A stretch of 64,000 bases of DNA from contig DYLK01000012.1 of the NCBI GenBank assembly GCA_020722065.1, forward strand, positions 1-64,000, read 5' to 3'. The notes under the pieces were generated by a model that worked only from the letters and a program-made list of their open reading frames with translations, searched no databases and was not told where the DNA came from. Positions 8,875 through 16,376 of the stretch are shown piece after piece. The stretch comes from Melioribacter roseus. Lineage in GTDB: Bacteria; Bacteroidota; Ignavibacteria; Ignavibacteriales; Melioribacteraceae. A program made the position numbers and the translations under genes. Positions within the stretch are counted from its first letter, which is position 1; every line of letters begins with the position of its first letter.

Positions 8875-10590
8875 TTATTTTTTGAAATAAAACACAGCTT
8901 CAATTCTGCGATTAAACGCTCTCCCTTGCAAAGTTTCGTTGCTGGCAATTGGATTTTTTGTGCCAAAATTAACTGGATTTATGATGCTTTGGTCTATTTT
9001 TTTAGATAATAAATAATTTACTACTGTATTTAATTTCTGTTGAGCCAAAGCAAAATTCATTTCTTCGCCACCTTTATTATCTGCATACGCTTCTATTTGA
9101 AGAAAATCAAAATCATCATAATTAATTATGATTTTTACCAATTTATCCAAAATCAACTTATTTTTAGGCAATAAAACTGTTTCATCGGCACGTAATTTCA
9201 AAGTAAGAAATCTAATTCTAAGTTGAGTTCCTTCATCAATAATTTCAATTTCATTTGGTTGGTACGTTGTTTCAAAAAGTTCAGCAAGTTCGGCTTTTGG
9301 ATTTCGGGGAATAATTCCATTTTGCTCATTTTTAGTTTGTTCAATTTTGTCGTTTACTTGCTTTTCTACGATTGTTTCATCAAAATTTTGTTCTTTCGTA
9401 TTTATATAATCTGATTTTCCAAATGGATATAATTCATATAAAATTAAACTGTCAATCAAATTTGTATTGTTTTCTTTGTAAATTCTAAGAATTTCCCTAC
9501 CGCGAGAAATTTCTGTTTCAACGATTTTCGACAATTCGATAATTTTTTTTGAATATTTGTTATTCAAGAATAATTTATCTGCTTTTTCTAATATTAAATT
9601 TATTCTTTTTACCAAAATTGGATCTTTTTCGGCAAGTTTTTGGTCGGTTAAGTTTGATATATCTTGTTTTTTCGAACCGATATATTTTTCATAAATTGCA
9701 GTCTCTTCGACTTCGTAAAATAAATTGATATTATCAATCACAATTTGGCGTGCTGTTTCGTTATCGCCAGAATAAAATAACTTGCCAATTTGCGAAATTC
9801 CCATATTAGCTTTCTGCCATTCATCTCGTGCAAAAACTTGAGCATCGGCTTTTTCAGCGATTTCACGAGCAGCAAACAATTGCTTTGATTCTTCATTTGC
9901 TAATTTGCTTGCTGTTAATATTTTTTCATATTCGGTTTCAGCTGCAATAACTTTTCTAATAAATTCATCCCGATTTCCCTCTTTTAAAGATAAGAAAGCT
10001 AATTCAAACTTATTTTCGGCAATTTTAGTTTCCTCTGGAAGAAAATCTTTGCAATTATTTTCTTCTGCTTCCCTTTTTAGATTTAGCAAAGGCGAAAGCA
10101 ATTTTTCATTTTCTGAAATCATCTCAATTTTATCGAAATACGATTTCGCCACATCTCGTTCTTCAAATATTTCTTTTTGAGGAAGATTTTTTTCACCTTT
10201 TTCGATTGCTTTTTTAAAATGCTTTTCTCCTTGCAAAAAGTAGATTTTACTATTTTTTTCAAGTGTTTGTACTCGATATTTATCCCATAAAACAAAAACA
10301 TCAAATAAATTTTCTGAATTAAACTGACTTTTTTCAACTGCTGCGAAAAGATATGTCTCGGCTTCTTGAACTACCTGAAATATCTCTTCTTTTGACCTAT
10401 TTTTCATAGATTTTGCAAGTTGCAGTTTTTGTGTTCCCAAATAATAATTTGAAGGAGAAAATAATTCGGCATTCAAGGAATTGCATTTCACAAGAAGTTC
10501 ATCCGCCGTTTTAAATAAATTTGTCGCTTGTCCAAACACAATTTGGAACGAAGCAACCGCTAATAAAAAAAATAATTTAAGTGTTTTCAT
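8875..10590 (-). CDS. OmpA-family C-terminal domain protein with helical repeats
   Basis: 571 residues. The signal peptide (1-20) points to the periplasm or outer membrane. Residues 25-400 are rich in Lys/Glu/Ala/Leu and look like tetratricopeptide-like or coiled helices of an envelope assembly protein. The C-terminus (about 465-571) is an OmpA-like peptidoglycan-binding domain: IEAYADNKGG, LAQQKLNTVVNYL and GRAFNRRIEAVF match the GHTDxxG, RAxxVxxYL and GRxxNRRVE blocks. It probably tethers the envelope to the cell wall. Its ATG overlaps the stop of the upstream methyltransferase gene (4 bases), indicating co-translation. Confidence 0.85.
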   Translation of the reverse strand: MKTLKLFFLLAVASFQIVFGQATNLFKTADELLVKCNSLNAELFSPSNYYLGTQKLQLAKSMKNRSKEEIFQVVQEAETYLFAAVEKSQFNSENLFDVFVLWDKYRVQTLEKNSKIYFLQGEKHFKKAIEKGEKNLPQKEIFEERDVAKSYFDKIEMISENEKLLSPLLNLKREAEENNCKDFLPEETKIAENKFELAFLSLKEGNRDEFIRKVIAAETEYEKILTASKLANEESKQLFAAREIAEKADAQVFARDEWQKANMGISQIGKLFYSGDNETARQIVIDNINLFYEVEETAIYEKYIGSKKQDISNLTDQKLAEKDPILVKRINLILEKADKLFLNNKYSKKIIELSKIVETEISRGREILRIYKENNTNLIDSLILYELYPFGKSDYINTKEQNFDETIVEKQVNDKIEQTKNEQNGIIPRNPKAELAELFETTYQPNEIEIIDEGTQLRIRFLTLKLRADETVLLPKNKLILDKLVKIIINYDDFDFLQIEAYADNKGGEEMNFALAQQKLNTVVNYLLSKKIDQSIINPVNFGTKNPIASNETLQGRAFNRRIEAVFYFKK

Positions 10591-12017
10591 ATTGATTTCA
10601 ATTTTAGTAATGCGACATTTTCTATATGGTAAGTATGCGGAAACATATCAACTGGTTGAATTTTAATTAAATCATATTTTTCAGAAAGTAAATTTATATC
10701 ACGTACTTGTGTTGTTGGGTTACAACTGATATAAACCACTTTTTGGGGTTGAAGAGTTAAAATATCTTTTACTGTATTCGGGTTCATTCCAGCTCGTGGC
10801 GGATCAGCAATAATTACATCTGGTTTTGTAATTTTCATTTCTTCAATTTTTGGAAGAATTGATTTATTCAAATCGGCTTTAACAAATACGATATTTTCGA
10901 TATTATTTAATTTCATATTTTGTTTTGCATCTCCAACTGCGTCATCAACGCTTTCGACAGCAAAAACCGTTTTAACTTTGTCGGCAATATAAATAGCAAT
11001 TGTTCCAGCGCCTGAATACAAATCGTAAACTGAATCTGTTTTTGTAAAATCAGCAAATTCCACAGCAATTTGGAATAATTTTGTAGCTTGTGGTGTATTT
11101 GTCTGGAAGAATGAATTCGAGCTAATTTTATATGTTTTATCGTCAATTTTGTCAGTAATTTGTCCGCTTCCGAACCAAATTTTTTCATAATCTCCGAAAG
11201 CTGTTTGCGATTTTTTAAGATTGATATTTTGCACAAAGGTAGTAATTTCTGGAAAATGAGATTGTAAAGAGTCGGAGAATTCGTGTATTAATTCATCATT
11301 TTCCGAACTCGTTACTAAATTCACCATCAAATCTTTGCTTGCTGCACCAGATTTTATTACCAAATTCCGCAAGAAACCTTCTTGTGTTGTTGTCGAAAAA
11401 ACAGTTGTTTTGCGAGATTTGAAAAAGTCTCGTGTAAAATTTAGAATTTTATCACCTATTTTGGGCTGAAGGTGGCATTCATAAATATCAACAACTTTGT
11501 CATAAATTCGTGGAATATGAAGTCCCAAAGCAAAATCTCTATCAGATATTTCGACGCCCTTTTCAATTTCTTTATTTGTAATCCATCGTTTATTCGAAAA
11601 AGTGTATTCCATTTTGTTGCGGTAATTAAAATAATTTTCAGAAGATTGAATTGGCAAAAATTCAAAATTCGTTAAACCACCTAATCTTTCAAAAATATCT
11701 CGAACTTGCTTTTCTTTATAAGCTACTTGAACAGAATATTGTAAATCTTGTGATTTGCAACCGCCACAAACTCCAAAATGTTTACAAACAGCTTTGGTTC
11801 TATCATCTGAAGATTTAATTAATTCAACAATTTTTGCTTCTGCAAAACTTTTTTTTACTTTGGTAATCATCACTTTTGCAATATCACCAGGATAAGCTTG
11901 ATTTACAAACACAATGAACTTTTTGGCATCGTCTCGATAATTAATTCGTGCAATTCCTTTTCCCTCGAATGCGTAATCAGAAATTTCTACTTCGATTTCC
12001 TGCCCTTTTCTAAACAT
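10587..12017 (-). CDS. rlmD: 23S rRNA (uracil-5-)-methyltransferase, RlmD/RlmCD type
   Basis: SAM-dependent enzyme that makes 5-methyluridine in 23S rRNA. It has an N-terminal TRAM RNA-binding domain (1-65), iron-sulphur cluster cysteines Cys78, Cys84 and Cys87 (CKHFGVCGGC) plus a later Cys, the SAM site DLYSGAGTIAIY, DPPRAGM, and the catalytic-cysteine segment YISCNPTT near the end. The 476-residue length is normal. Which uridine it methylates cannot be told from sequence alone. It overlaps the preceding methyltransferase gene by 8 bases and the following OmpA-type gene by 4, so the three form an operon. Confidence 0.92.
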   Translation of the reverse strand: MFRKGQEIEVEISDYAFEGKGIARINYRDDAKKFIVFVNQAYPGDIAKVMITKVKKSFAEAKIVELIKSSDDRTKAVCKHFGVCGGCKSQDLQYSVQVAYKEKQVRDIFERLGGLTNFEFLPIQSSENYFNYRNKMEYTFSNKRWITNKEIEKGVEISDRDFALGLHIPRIYDKVVDIYECHLQPKIGDKILNFTRDFFKSRKTTVFSTTTQEGFLRNLVIKSGAASKDLMVNLVTSSENDELIHEFSDSLQSHFPEITTFVQNINLKKSQTAFGDYEKIWFGSGQITDKIDDKTYKISSNSFFQTNTPQATKLFQIAVEFADFTKTDSVYDLYSGAGTIAIYIADKVKTVFAVESVDDAVGDAKQNMKLNNIENIVFVKADLNKSILPKIEEMKITKPDVIIADPPRAGMNPNTVKDILTLQPQKVVYISCNPTTQVRDINLLSEKYDLIKIQPVDMFPHTYHIENVALLKLKSI

Positions 12018-12717
12018 TTTTCACCTTAAGAATATACATTTCAAAATCAAGAAATCTTTCGCCACGGAATTTTGTAAAAATATTGCTCTCGTGTTTAATT
12101 CTTGTAATAATTTTTTTGTAATATTTCTTTTCATCATCATTCAAACTTTTCTTTGTCGAATCAAATTGAAGTTTCGTCGCCGCAAAATAATCAGAGAATG
12201 CGTTTACAACTGATTTTGAATCTATAATTTCAAGTTTTAATTCTTTATAGATTTTTTCTACTTGCAATTTTGTTAATGTACTTAAATTGGATGTTTCCAA
12301 AAAATCGAGCAACATAGTAGGAATTTTTTCTTCAATTGTTACAATTTCACCAATGCAAAGAATTCCATCAGGTTTTAAGATTCGTTTAAACTCTTTTAAT
12401 ATTTTCTTTCTGTCGTTATTGGAAATTGAGGCTTGAGCAAATATCAAATCAAATTCTTCTTTTTGATAATCAGTTGCAGAAAAATCCATCAATTTAGCTT
12501 GAAGATTTTCTTTTCGTAAAATTAAGTTAGCAGAAATTAGAGAATCAAAATTATCAACAATAGTTTCAACTTCTGAAGAATATATTTTTTTTAATTCGAT
12601 GCTTACGTTTTCCAGACTTGACCCAACTACAAGAATTTTAGAAAAATTTAGATTTAGAGATTTTAAATAATCGAATTGCTTCCAACTTCCAGGAACTAAT
12701 AGGTAATTATTTGACAT
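12010..12717 (-). CDS. Class I SAM-dependent methyltransferase of unknown substrate
   Basis: 235 residues with a Rossmann-like core: ILVVGSSLENVSIELKK as a weak motif I (the usual GxGxG is degenerate), DFSATDYQKEEFDLIFAQ as motifs II-III, and the post-core KEFKRILKPDGILCIGEI typical of methyltransferase type 11. No targeting signal. It begins 4 bases after the membrane-protein gene ends and overlaps rlmD by 8 bases, so it is co-translated. The degenerate motif I leaves some doubt about activity. Confidence 0.75.
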   Translation of the reverse strand: MSNNYLLVPGSWKQFDYLKSLNLNFSKILVVGSSLENVSIELKKIYSSEVETIVDNFDSLISANLILRKENLQAKLMDFSATDYQKEEFDLIFAQASISNNDRKKILKEFKRILKPDGILCIGEIVTIEEKIPTMLLDFLETSNLSTLTKLQVEKIYKELKLEIIDSKSVVNAFSDYFAATKLQFDSTKKSLNDDEKKYYKKIITRIKHESNIFTKFRGERFLDFEMYILKVKNV

Positions 12718-12720
12718 TTG

Positions 12721-13584
12721 TTAGTTTCCCCAGTGTTTTAAATTAACTCTGAATTTATTGTAACCCCACGAAAGGAATAATGCAAAGGAAACTGCAATAA
12801 TCCCCAAAATTGCTCGATAGTATTCGGGAGCAGTAATTGCGATTCTAATTAAAACGGTGGTTAGTGCAAAACCAGAATTTCTAAAAATTACGTAGTAATT
12901 AGAAGAATATCTAAGTGCAAGAAATACGAGTAAAATGTCTGTAAAAATTAGAAAAGTGAATAGTGAATCAAAAAAAGAATAGTATCCTGAAACTTTATAA
13001 AATCCAAAAATATTCAACATAAAATTCACTACAACAAAAAGAAGAATAAAAAGTGCCAAGCATTTCTTTACTGAAATAAACGATATTTGGTCTTCTTCAT
13101 TTTGTGTTAGTGGAATGTGGCTTTGAATTTTGTAAAAAAATCCAAGAATTACCAAAATAGCTAAAGCACCAAACATATCTGAAAGCAAAATCGTCATTGG
13201 ATGTAAGTTACTTATCATAGAAAGTGGCTCTTGAAAATAGACTAAATCTTTGAAACCATCACGCAGAATAACGAGAGATAATATTTCTATTTGTTTCCCA
13301 ATTGCGTTGGAAACAGAATATCTCAAACTAAAAACCATACTCAAAACTTCGTAGCCAAGAAGCAAAGTAAATGCGAAGCGAATCGCATAAAAATGGCTGT
13401 TCGGAATTATTTCAAAAAGGGGATTTGTAAGAAGTCCCGAAATTTTCATTTGAGTAAGAATTGAAAGAGTACCAAAAGTAATAAAAAGAAAAATCGAAAT
13501 AATTTTTCTAAAAAAATTGCTTTCCCAAAACTCTTCGGATCTATCGAAGATTAAATTTACTATTTTATAACACTTTTTTATCAT
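12721..13584 (-). CDS. Polytopic membrane protein of unknown function
   Basis: 287 residues with about seven hydrophobic segments (starting near residues 27, 65, 100, 140, 172, 205 and 255). I do not recognise the family; it resembles small conserved multi-pass proteins without catalytic motifs. It heads the operon with the methyltransferase, rlmD and the OmpA-type gene. A terminator of the upstream region lies immediately in front of it. Confidence 0.7.
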   Translation of the reverse strand: MIKKCYKIVNLIFDRSEEFWESNFFRKIISIFLFITFGTLSILTQMKISGLLTNPLFEIIPNSHFYAIRFAFTLLLGYEVLSMVFSLRYSVSNAIGKQIEILSLVILRDGFKDLVYFQEPLSMISNLHPMTILLSDMFGALAILVILGFFYKIQSHIPLTQNEEDQISFISVKKCLALFILLFVVVNFMLNIFGFYKVSGYYSFFDSLFTFLIFTDILLVFLALRYSSNYYVIFRNSGFALTTVLIRIAITAPEYYRAILGIIAVSFALFLSWGYNKFRVNLKHWGN

Positions 13585-13602
13585 AGGAATAAATATAATA
13601 AA

Positions 13603-13634
13603 AAAGCTAACCGATAAAAATATCGATTAGCTTT
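13603..13634 (-). terminator. Terminator behind the etfA remnant
   Basis: AAAGCTAACCGATA (13603-13616) pairs with TATCGATTAGCTTT (13621-13634) with one mismatch over a 4-base loop. On the minus strand it ends in a run of T. It lies about 50 bases after the stop of the EtfA fragment, so the terminator has outlived most of the gene it served. Confidence 0.75.
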
Positions 13635-13683
13635 ACAGAAAATAACTATTAGAAACGTTATCTTAATTAATTTATTATTATAA

Positions 13684-13818
13684 TTATTTTACTTCTTCCG
13701 ACTTTTTCAAGCCAAAATTGTATCCGTTTTTAACCATTTTAATTAATTCTGGCATAACTTTTACATAATCACCAATTATACCATAATCAACTGCATTGAA
13801 AATATTGCGATTGGTTAA
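13684..13818 (-). pseudogene. etfA: C-terminal remnant of electron transfer flavoprotein alpha subunit
   Basis: The minus-strand frame between a TAA at 13819-13821 and the TAA at 13684 encodes 44 residues without an initiator. Its product contains IFNAVDYGIIGDYVKVMPELI, which matches the conserved end of EtfA (API F-x-VADYG-x-VGDLF-x-x-VPxL), the part that closes the FAD domain. Everything N-terminal to it is missing, and the DNA upstream is stop-rich before the peroxiredoxin terminator. No etfB is nearby. It is read as a deletion remnant. Confidence 0.6.
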
Positions 13819-13878
13819 TTATTGTTTTTGATAAACTCCCTCGAAAATCTTCAGCAAATTGAATAGTTATTAAACAAA

Positions 13879-13907
13879 AAAGCCACTCCAAAATTCGGAA
13901 TGGCTTT
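13879..13907 (-). terminator. Terminator of the peroxiredoxin gene
   Basis: AAAGCCACTCC (13879-13889) faces GGAATGGCTTT (13897-13907) with one mismatch. On the minus strand the tail is TTTTTTGTTTAAT. It lies 26 bases after the peroxiredoxin stop. Confidence 0.8.
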
Positions 13908-13933
13908 AAGCGAGTCAGTATTTAATAGAAAGT

Positions 13934-14578
13934 TTATAATGATTTTTTACTGAAATACCAATCTACATAATCATAACCTTCTGATTTACGAGTTTTTGCC
14001 CCTTGTTGTGTGGCTGGTGGCGGAACAATAACTTTATCCCCTGGGTGCCAATTTTCTGGTGTTGCAACACCATATTTTTGACTTGTTTGTAATGAGTTAA
14101 CTATTCGATAAATCTCATCAATGCTTCTTCCATTGGTTAATGGATAATAAACCATTGCACGTAAAATTCCTTCAGGATCAATTACAAAAACGGCGCGAAC
14201 AGCTGATGTATCCGAAGCTTCTGGATGAACCATTCCGTATGCTTTTGCCACTTTCATATCTAAATCTGCAATTATAGGAAAAGGAATTTCCACTCCAAAA
14301 TTTTGACGAATATTTTCGACCCATGCAATGTGTGAATATACGCTATCGATACTTAAACCAATTACTTCAGTGTTGATTGCATTAAAATCTGGCGTCTTCT
14401 TAGCAAAAGCCATAAATTCTGTTGTGCAAACTGGTGTAAAATCGGCAGGATGTGAAAATAATACTACCCATTTCCCTTTGTAATCAGATAATTTTTTTTG
14501 TCCGTGTGTTGTTTTTGCATCAAAGCAAGGTGCTGGTGCATTTAATCTTGGGAAAGAAATTACATTGTTTTCTTCCAT
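13934..14578 (-). CDS. Peroxiredoxin, Prx6/1-Cys type
   Basis: Thiol peroxidase that reduces hydrogen peroxide and alkyl hydroperoxides. The start at 14578 is set by AAGGAG 7-8 bases upstream; an in-frame ATG 51 bases earlier would run into the regulator gene. Peroxidatic Cys51 lies in SHPADFTPVCTTEF, the Prx6-subfamily signature, and the long C-terminal part with EGYDYVDWYF fits this group. No resolving cysteine is seen in the C-terminal half; the only other cysteine is Cys18. At 214 residues the length is usual. Together with the adjacent PerR-type gene it forms a peroxide-response pair. Confidence 0.92.
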   Translation of the reverse strand: MEENNVISFPRLNAPAPCFDAKTTHGQKKLSDYKGKWVVLFSHPADFTPVCTTEFMAFAKKTPDFNAINTEVIGLSIDSVYSHIAWVENIRQNFGVEIPFPIIADLDMKVAKAYGMVHPEASDTSAVRAVFVIDPEGILRAMVYYPLTNGRSIDEIYRIVNSLQTSQKYGVATPENWHPGDKVIVPPPATQQGAKTRKSEGYDYVDWYFSKKSL

Positions 14579-14597
14579 TTTGTTTCTCCTTAAATTA

Positions 14598-15041
14598 TTA
14601 ATTATTTTGTTTCTTCTGGCATTCTTCACAAATTACATTAAAATTTATATTGTAATCAAGAAGAAGGTTATTTTGTAAGATTTTTGGATCTATATTAATG
14701 CGTGATAATTCTTCAATTTCAATGTCTGTGATTTTTCCACATTTTACACAAACTAAATGTTGATGATTTTCTGTTACAATATCATATCGAACTGTATTAT
14801 GCAGAGGAGTTACTTTTTTGATAAATCCTTGTTTTTCAAAAGTTTCTAATGTTTTATAAACTGTTGCAAACGAAATATTTGGATTTTCCTTTTTGATTTC
14901 AGCATAAACCATATCGGGACTTGGATGTAAATTATTTGCCAATAAAGCTTTGTAAATCGAAATTCTCTGCGGAGTAACACTCAATCCATTTTCTTTGCAT
15001 CTTGTTATAAAGTTGTCAATATGTTGTTGTAAATTTTGCAT
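14598..15041 (-). CDS. perR: Fur-family regulator, probably peroxide sensor PerR
   Basis: 147-residue metal-dependent repressor. The winged helix spans about 10-85 (TPQRISIYKAL and ISFATVYKTLETFEKQG are the Fur recognition helices). The dimerisation domain has NHQHLVCVKCGKI and a late CEECQ, the two CxxC zinc sites of PerR/Fur. The peroxiredoxin ATG lies 20 bases after its stop, so both are likely one operon. A perfect 7-1-7 palindrome 17 bases upstream suggests autoregulation. PerR is preferred over Fur from context, not from a diagnostic residue. Confidence 0.85.
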   Translation of the reverse strand: MQNLQQHIDNFITRCKENGLSVTPQRISIYKALLANNLHPSPDMVYAEIKKENPNISFATVYKTLETFEKQGFIKKVTPLHNTVRYDIVTENHQHLVCVKCGKITDIEIEELSRINIDPKILQNNLLLDYNINFNVICEECQKKQNN

Positions 15042-15057
15042 TAAAATTTTTATTATT

Positions 15058-15072
15058 TAATAATTATTATTA
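15058..15072. promoter_or_regulatory. Candidate PerR/Fur box
   Basis: TAATAAT-T-ATTATTA is a perfect 7-1-7 inverted repeat of the same geometry as the Per box (TTATAATnATTATAA). It lies 17 bases upstream of the perR start and also within reach of the divergent HDOD gene. AT-rich DNA produces such palindromes easily, so position and symmetry are the only support. Confidence 0.45.
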
Positions 15073-15200
15073 TTTAATATTTTTTATAATTCAATAATAA
15101 CTCTTTTCAAATAAGATGTCAAGTATTATAATTAATATTTTAACTTTTTTTTTCGATAATTTATTAAACGAATATTTGCATAATATCTTAAAAGGCAAAA

Positions 15201-16376
15201 ATGAAAACATCAGCATTATTTATAGACTTAAAATCAAGAATTAAAAAGTGTTTAGAAGAAAAAATTAGCGAATTATATAATAAAATTGAGATTTTTGTTG
15301 TTAATGAATCAGAAATGGTTTACCCAATTTTAACTCGGAATGAAATAAATATAATTTTTGTTGATTTAGATATTTCTAATAGGAATGAATTACAACTATT
15401 GACCAAAATAAAAAAAGATTATTCACACATATATATTGTTGCAATTACAGAAGAAAGCAGCCAATATATCAATGATTTATTCCATTTCTCACATCAAATT
15501 ATTGCTTTTCCAATTAATCTTGTAAAAATTGAAAATGCAATTTCTCAGTTTACCAGAATGACAAAATATTTGCACGATGGGAATTTGATGGGATTGATAA
15601 ACAATATTGACGAACTACCTACATTACCATCTACATTTATGAAAATTGAAAAAGAATTATCATATAAAAATGTATCTTTACAAAGAATTGGTGGAATAAT
15701 TTCAGAAAGTGTAACCGTAACTGCAAAAATGATCCGAATTATAAATAGTCCATTCTTTGGTTTGAAATTTCGAATAAATGATATTACACAGGCTGTAACA
15801 CTTCTCGGACTTAATGTAATAAAATCGATGATTTTATATGATTTTTTGCAAAGTAAAAAAGTTATTCATAAAGATTATGAAAGCTATTTTGAGGGATTAT
15901 GGACACATTCAAACCAAGTTGGCAAATTTGCCGAACAAATTATTTATATAACTAATCCACAAGAAGTTAGAATGATGGAAGAAGCTTACATCTCGGGTTT
16001 AATGCTCAATATTGGTAAAATTGTTCTGCTTGCCACTGAAGATTATCCACGTAATATTTTAAATTATATGAAGGAAAATAAGGTTCGATTTTCAGATGCA
16101 GAATACAAACTTTTAGGCTCGTCTCATTCTGAAGTTGGGGCTTATTTTCTTGCTTTATGGGGATTTCCAGAATCTTGTTCAGAAACAGTGCTAAACCACA
16201 ATCATAGAGAAAGAATGGATTTTTCAACATTTTCGGTTCAAAATGCAGTTTTTATTGCAGATCTTATTTTAAAAGATCCTTCAATGACAATTGATAAAAT
16301 GAAAAGTTTAAATCTTGGAATGCACCCTCAAGATTGGGTTGATTATATTGAATCAAATATCTTAAGTAATCTGTAA
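15201..16376 (+). CDS. HDOD-domain protein with degenerate receiver
   Basis: 391 residues. Residues 1-125 resemble a response-regulator receiver, with FVDLD in place of the phospho-acceptor strand, but lack the N-terminal acidic pair and the usual KP near the end, so phosphorylation is doubtful. The rest is an HDOD domain (LPTLPSTFMKIEKEL near 145, ITQAVTLLGLNVIKSMIL, an HSNQVGKFAEQI region and a late LNHNHRE), a degenerate HD-type fold used in signalling without proven hydrolysis. AAAAGG lies before the ATG. It converges tail to tail with the GH36 gene, with no base between the stops. Confidence 0.85.
   Translation: MKTSALFIDLKSRIKKCLEEKISELYNKIEIFVVNESEMVYPILTRNEINIIFVDLDISNRNELQLLTKIKKDYSHIYIVAITEESSQYINDLFHFSHQIIAFPINLVKIENAISQFTRMTKYLHDGNLMGLINNIDELPTLPSTFMKIEKELSYKNVSLQRIGGIISESVTVTAKMIRIINSPFFGLKFRINDITQAVTLLGLNVIKSMILYDFLQSKKVIHKDYESYFEGLWTHSNQVGKFAEQIIYITNPQEVRMMEEAYISGLMLNIGKIVLLATEDYPRNILNYMKENKVRFSDAEYKLLGSSHSEVGAYFLALWGFPESCSETVLNHNHRERMDFSTFSVQNAVFIADLILKDPSMTIDKMKSLNLGMHPQDWVDYIESNILSNL

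Larger units (their letters stand above)
13585..13933. other. 349-bp intergenic stretch with etfA remnant and two terminators
   Basis: The region between the membrane-protein gene and the peroxiredoxin gene holds no intact gene. It contains a minus-strand EtfA C-terminal fragment (13684-13818) with its own terminator (13603-13634) and the peroxiredoxin terminator (13879-13907). Confidence 0.7.

Noticed and set aside
14579-14629. 17-residue N-terminal extension of the peroxiredoxin
   Set aside because: It would overlap the end of perR and has no ribosome binding site, whereas AAGGAG is well placed for ATG 14578.
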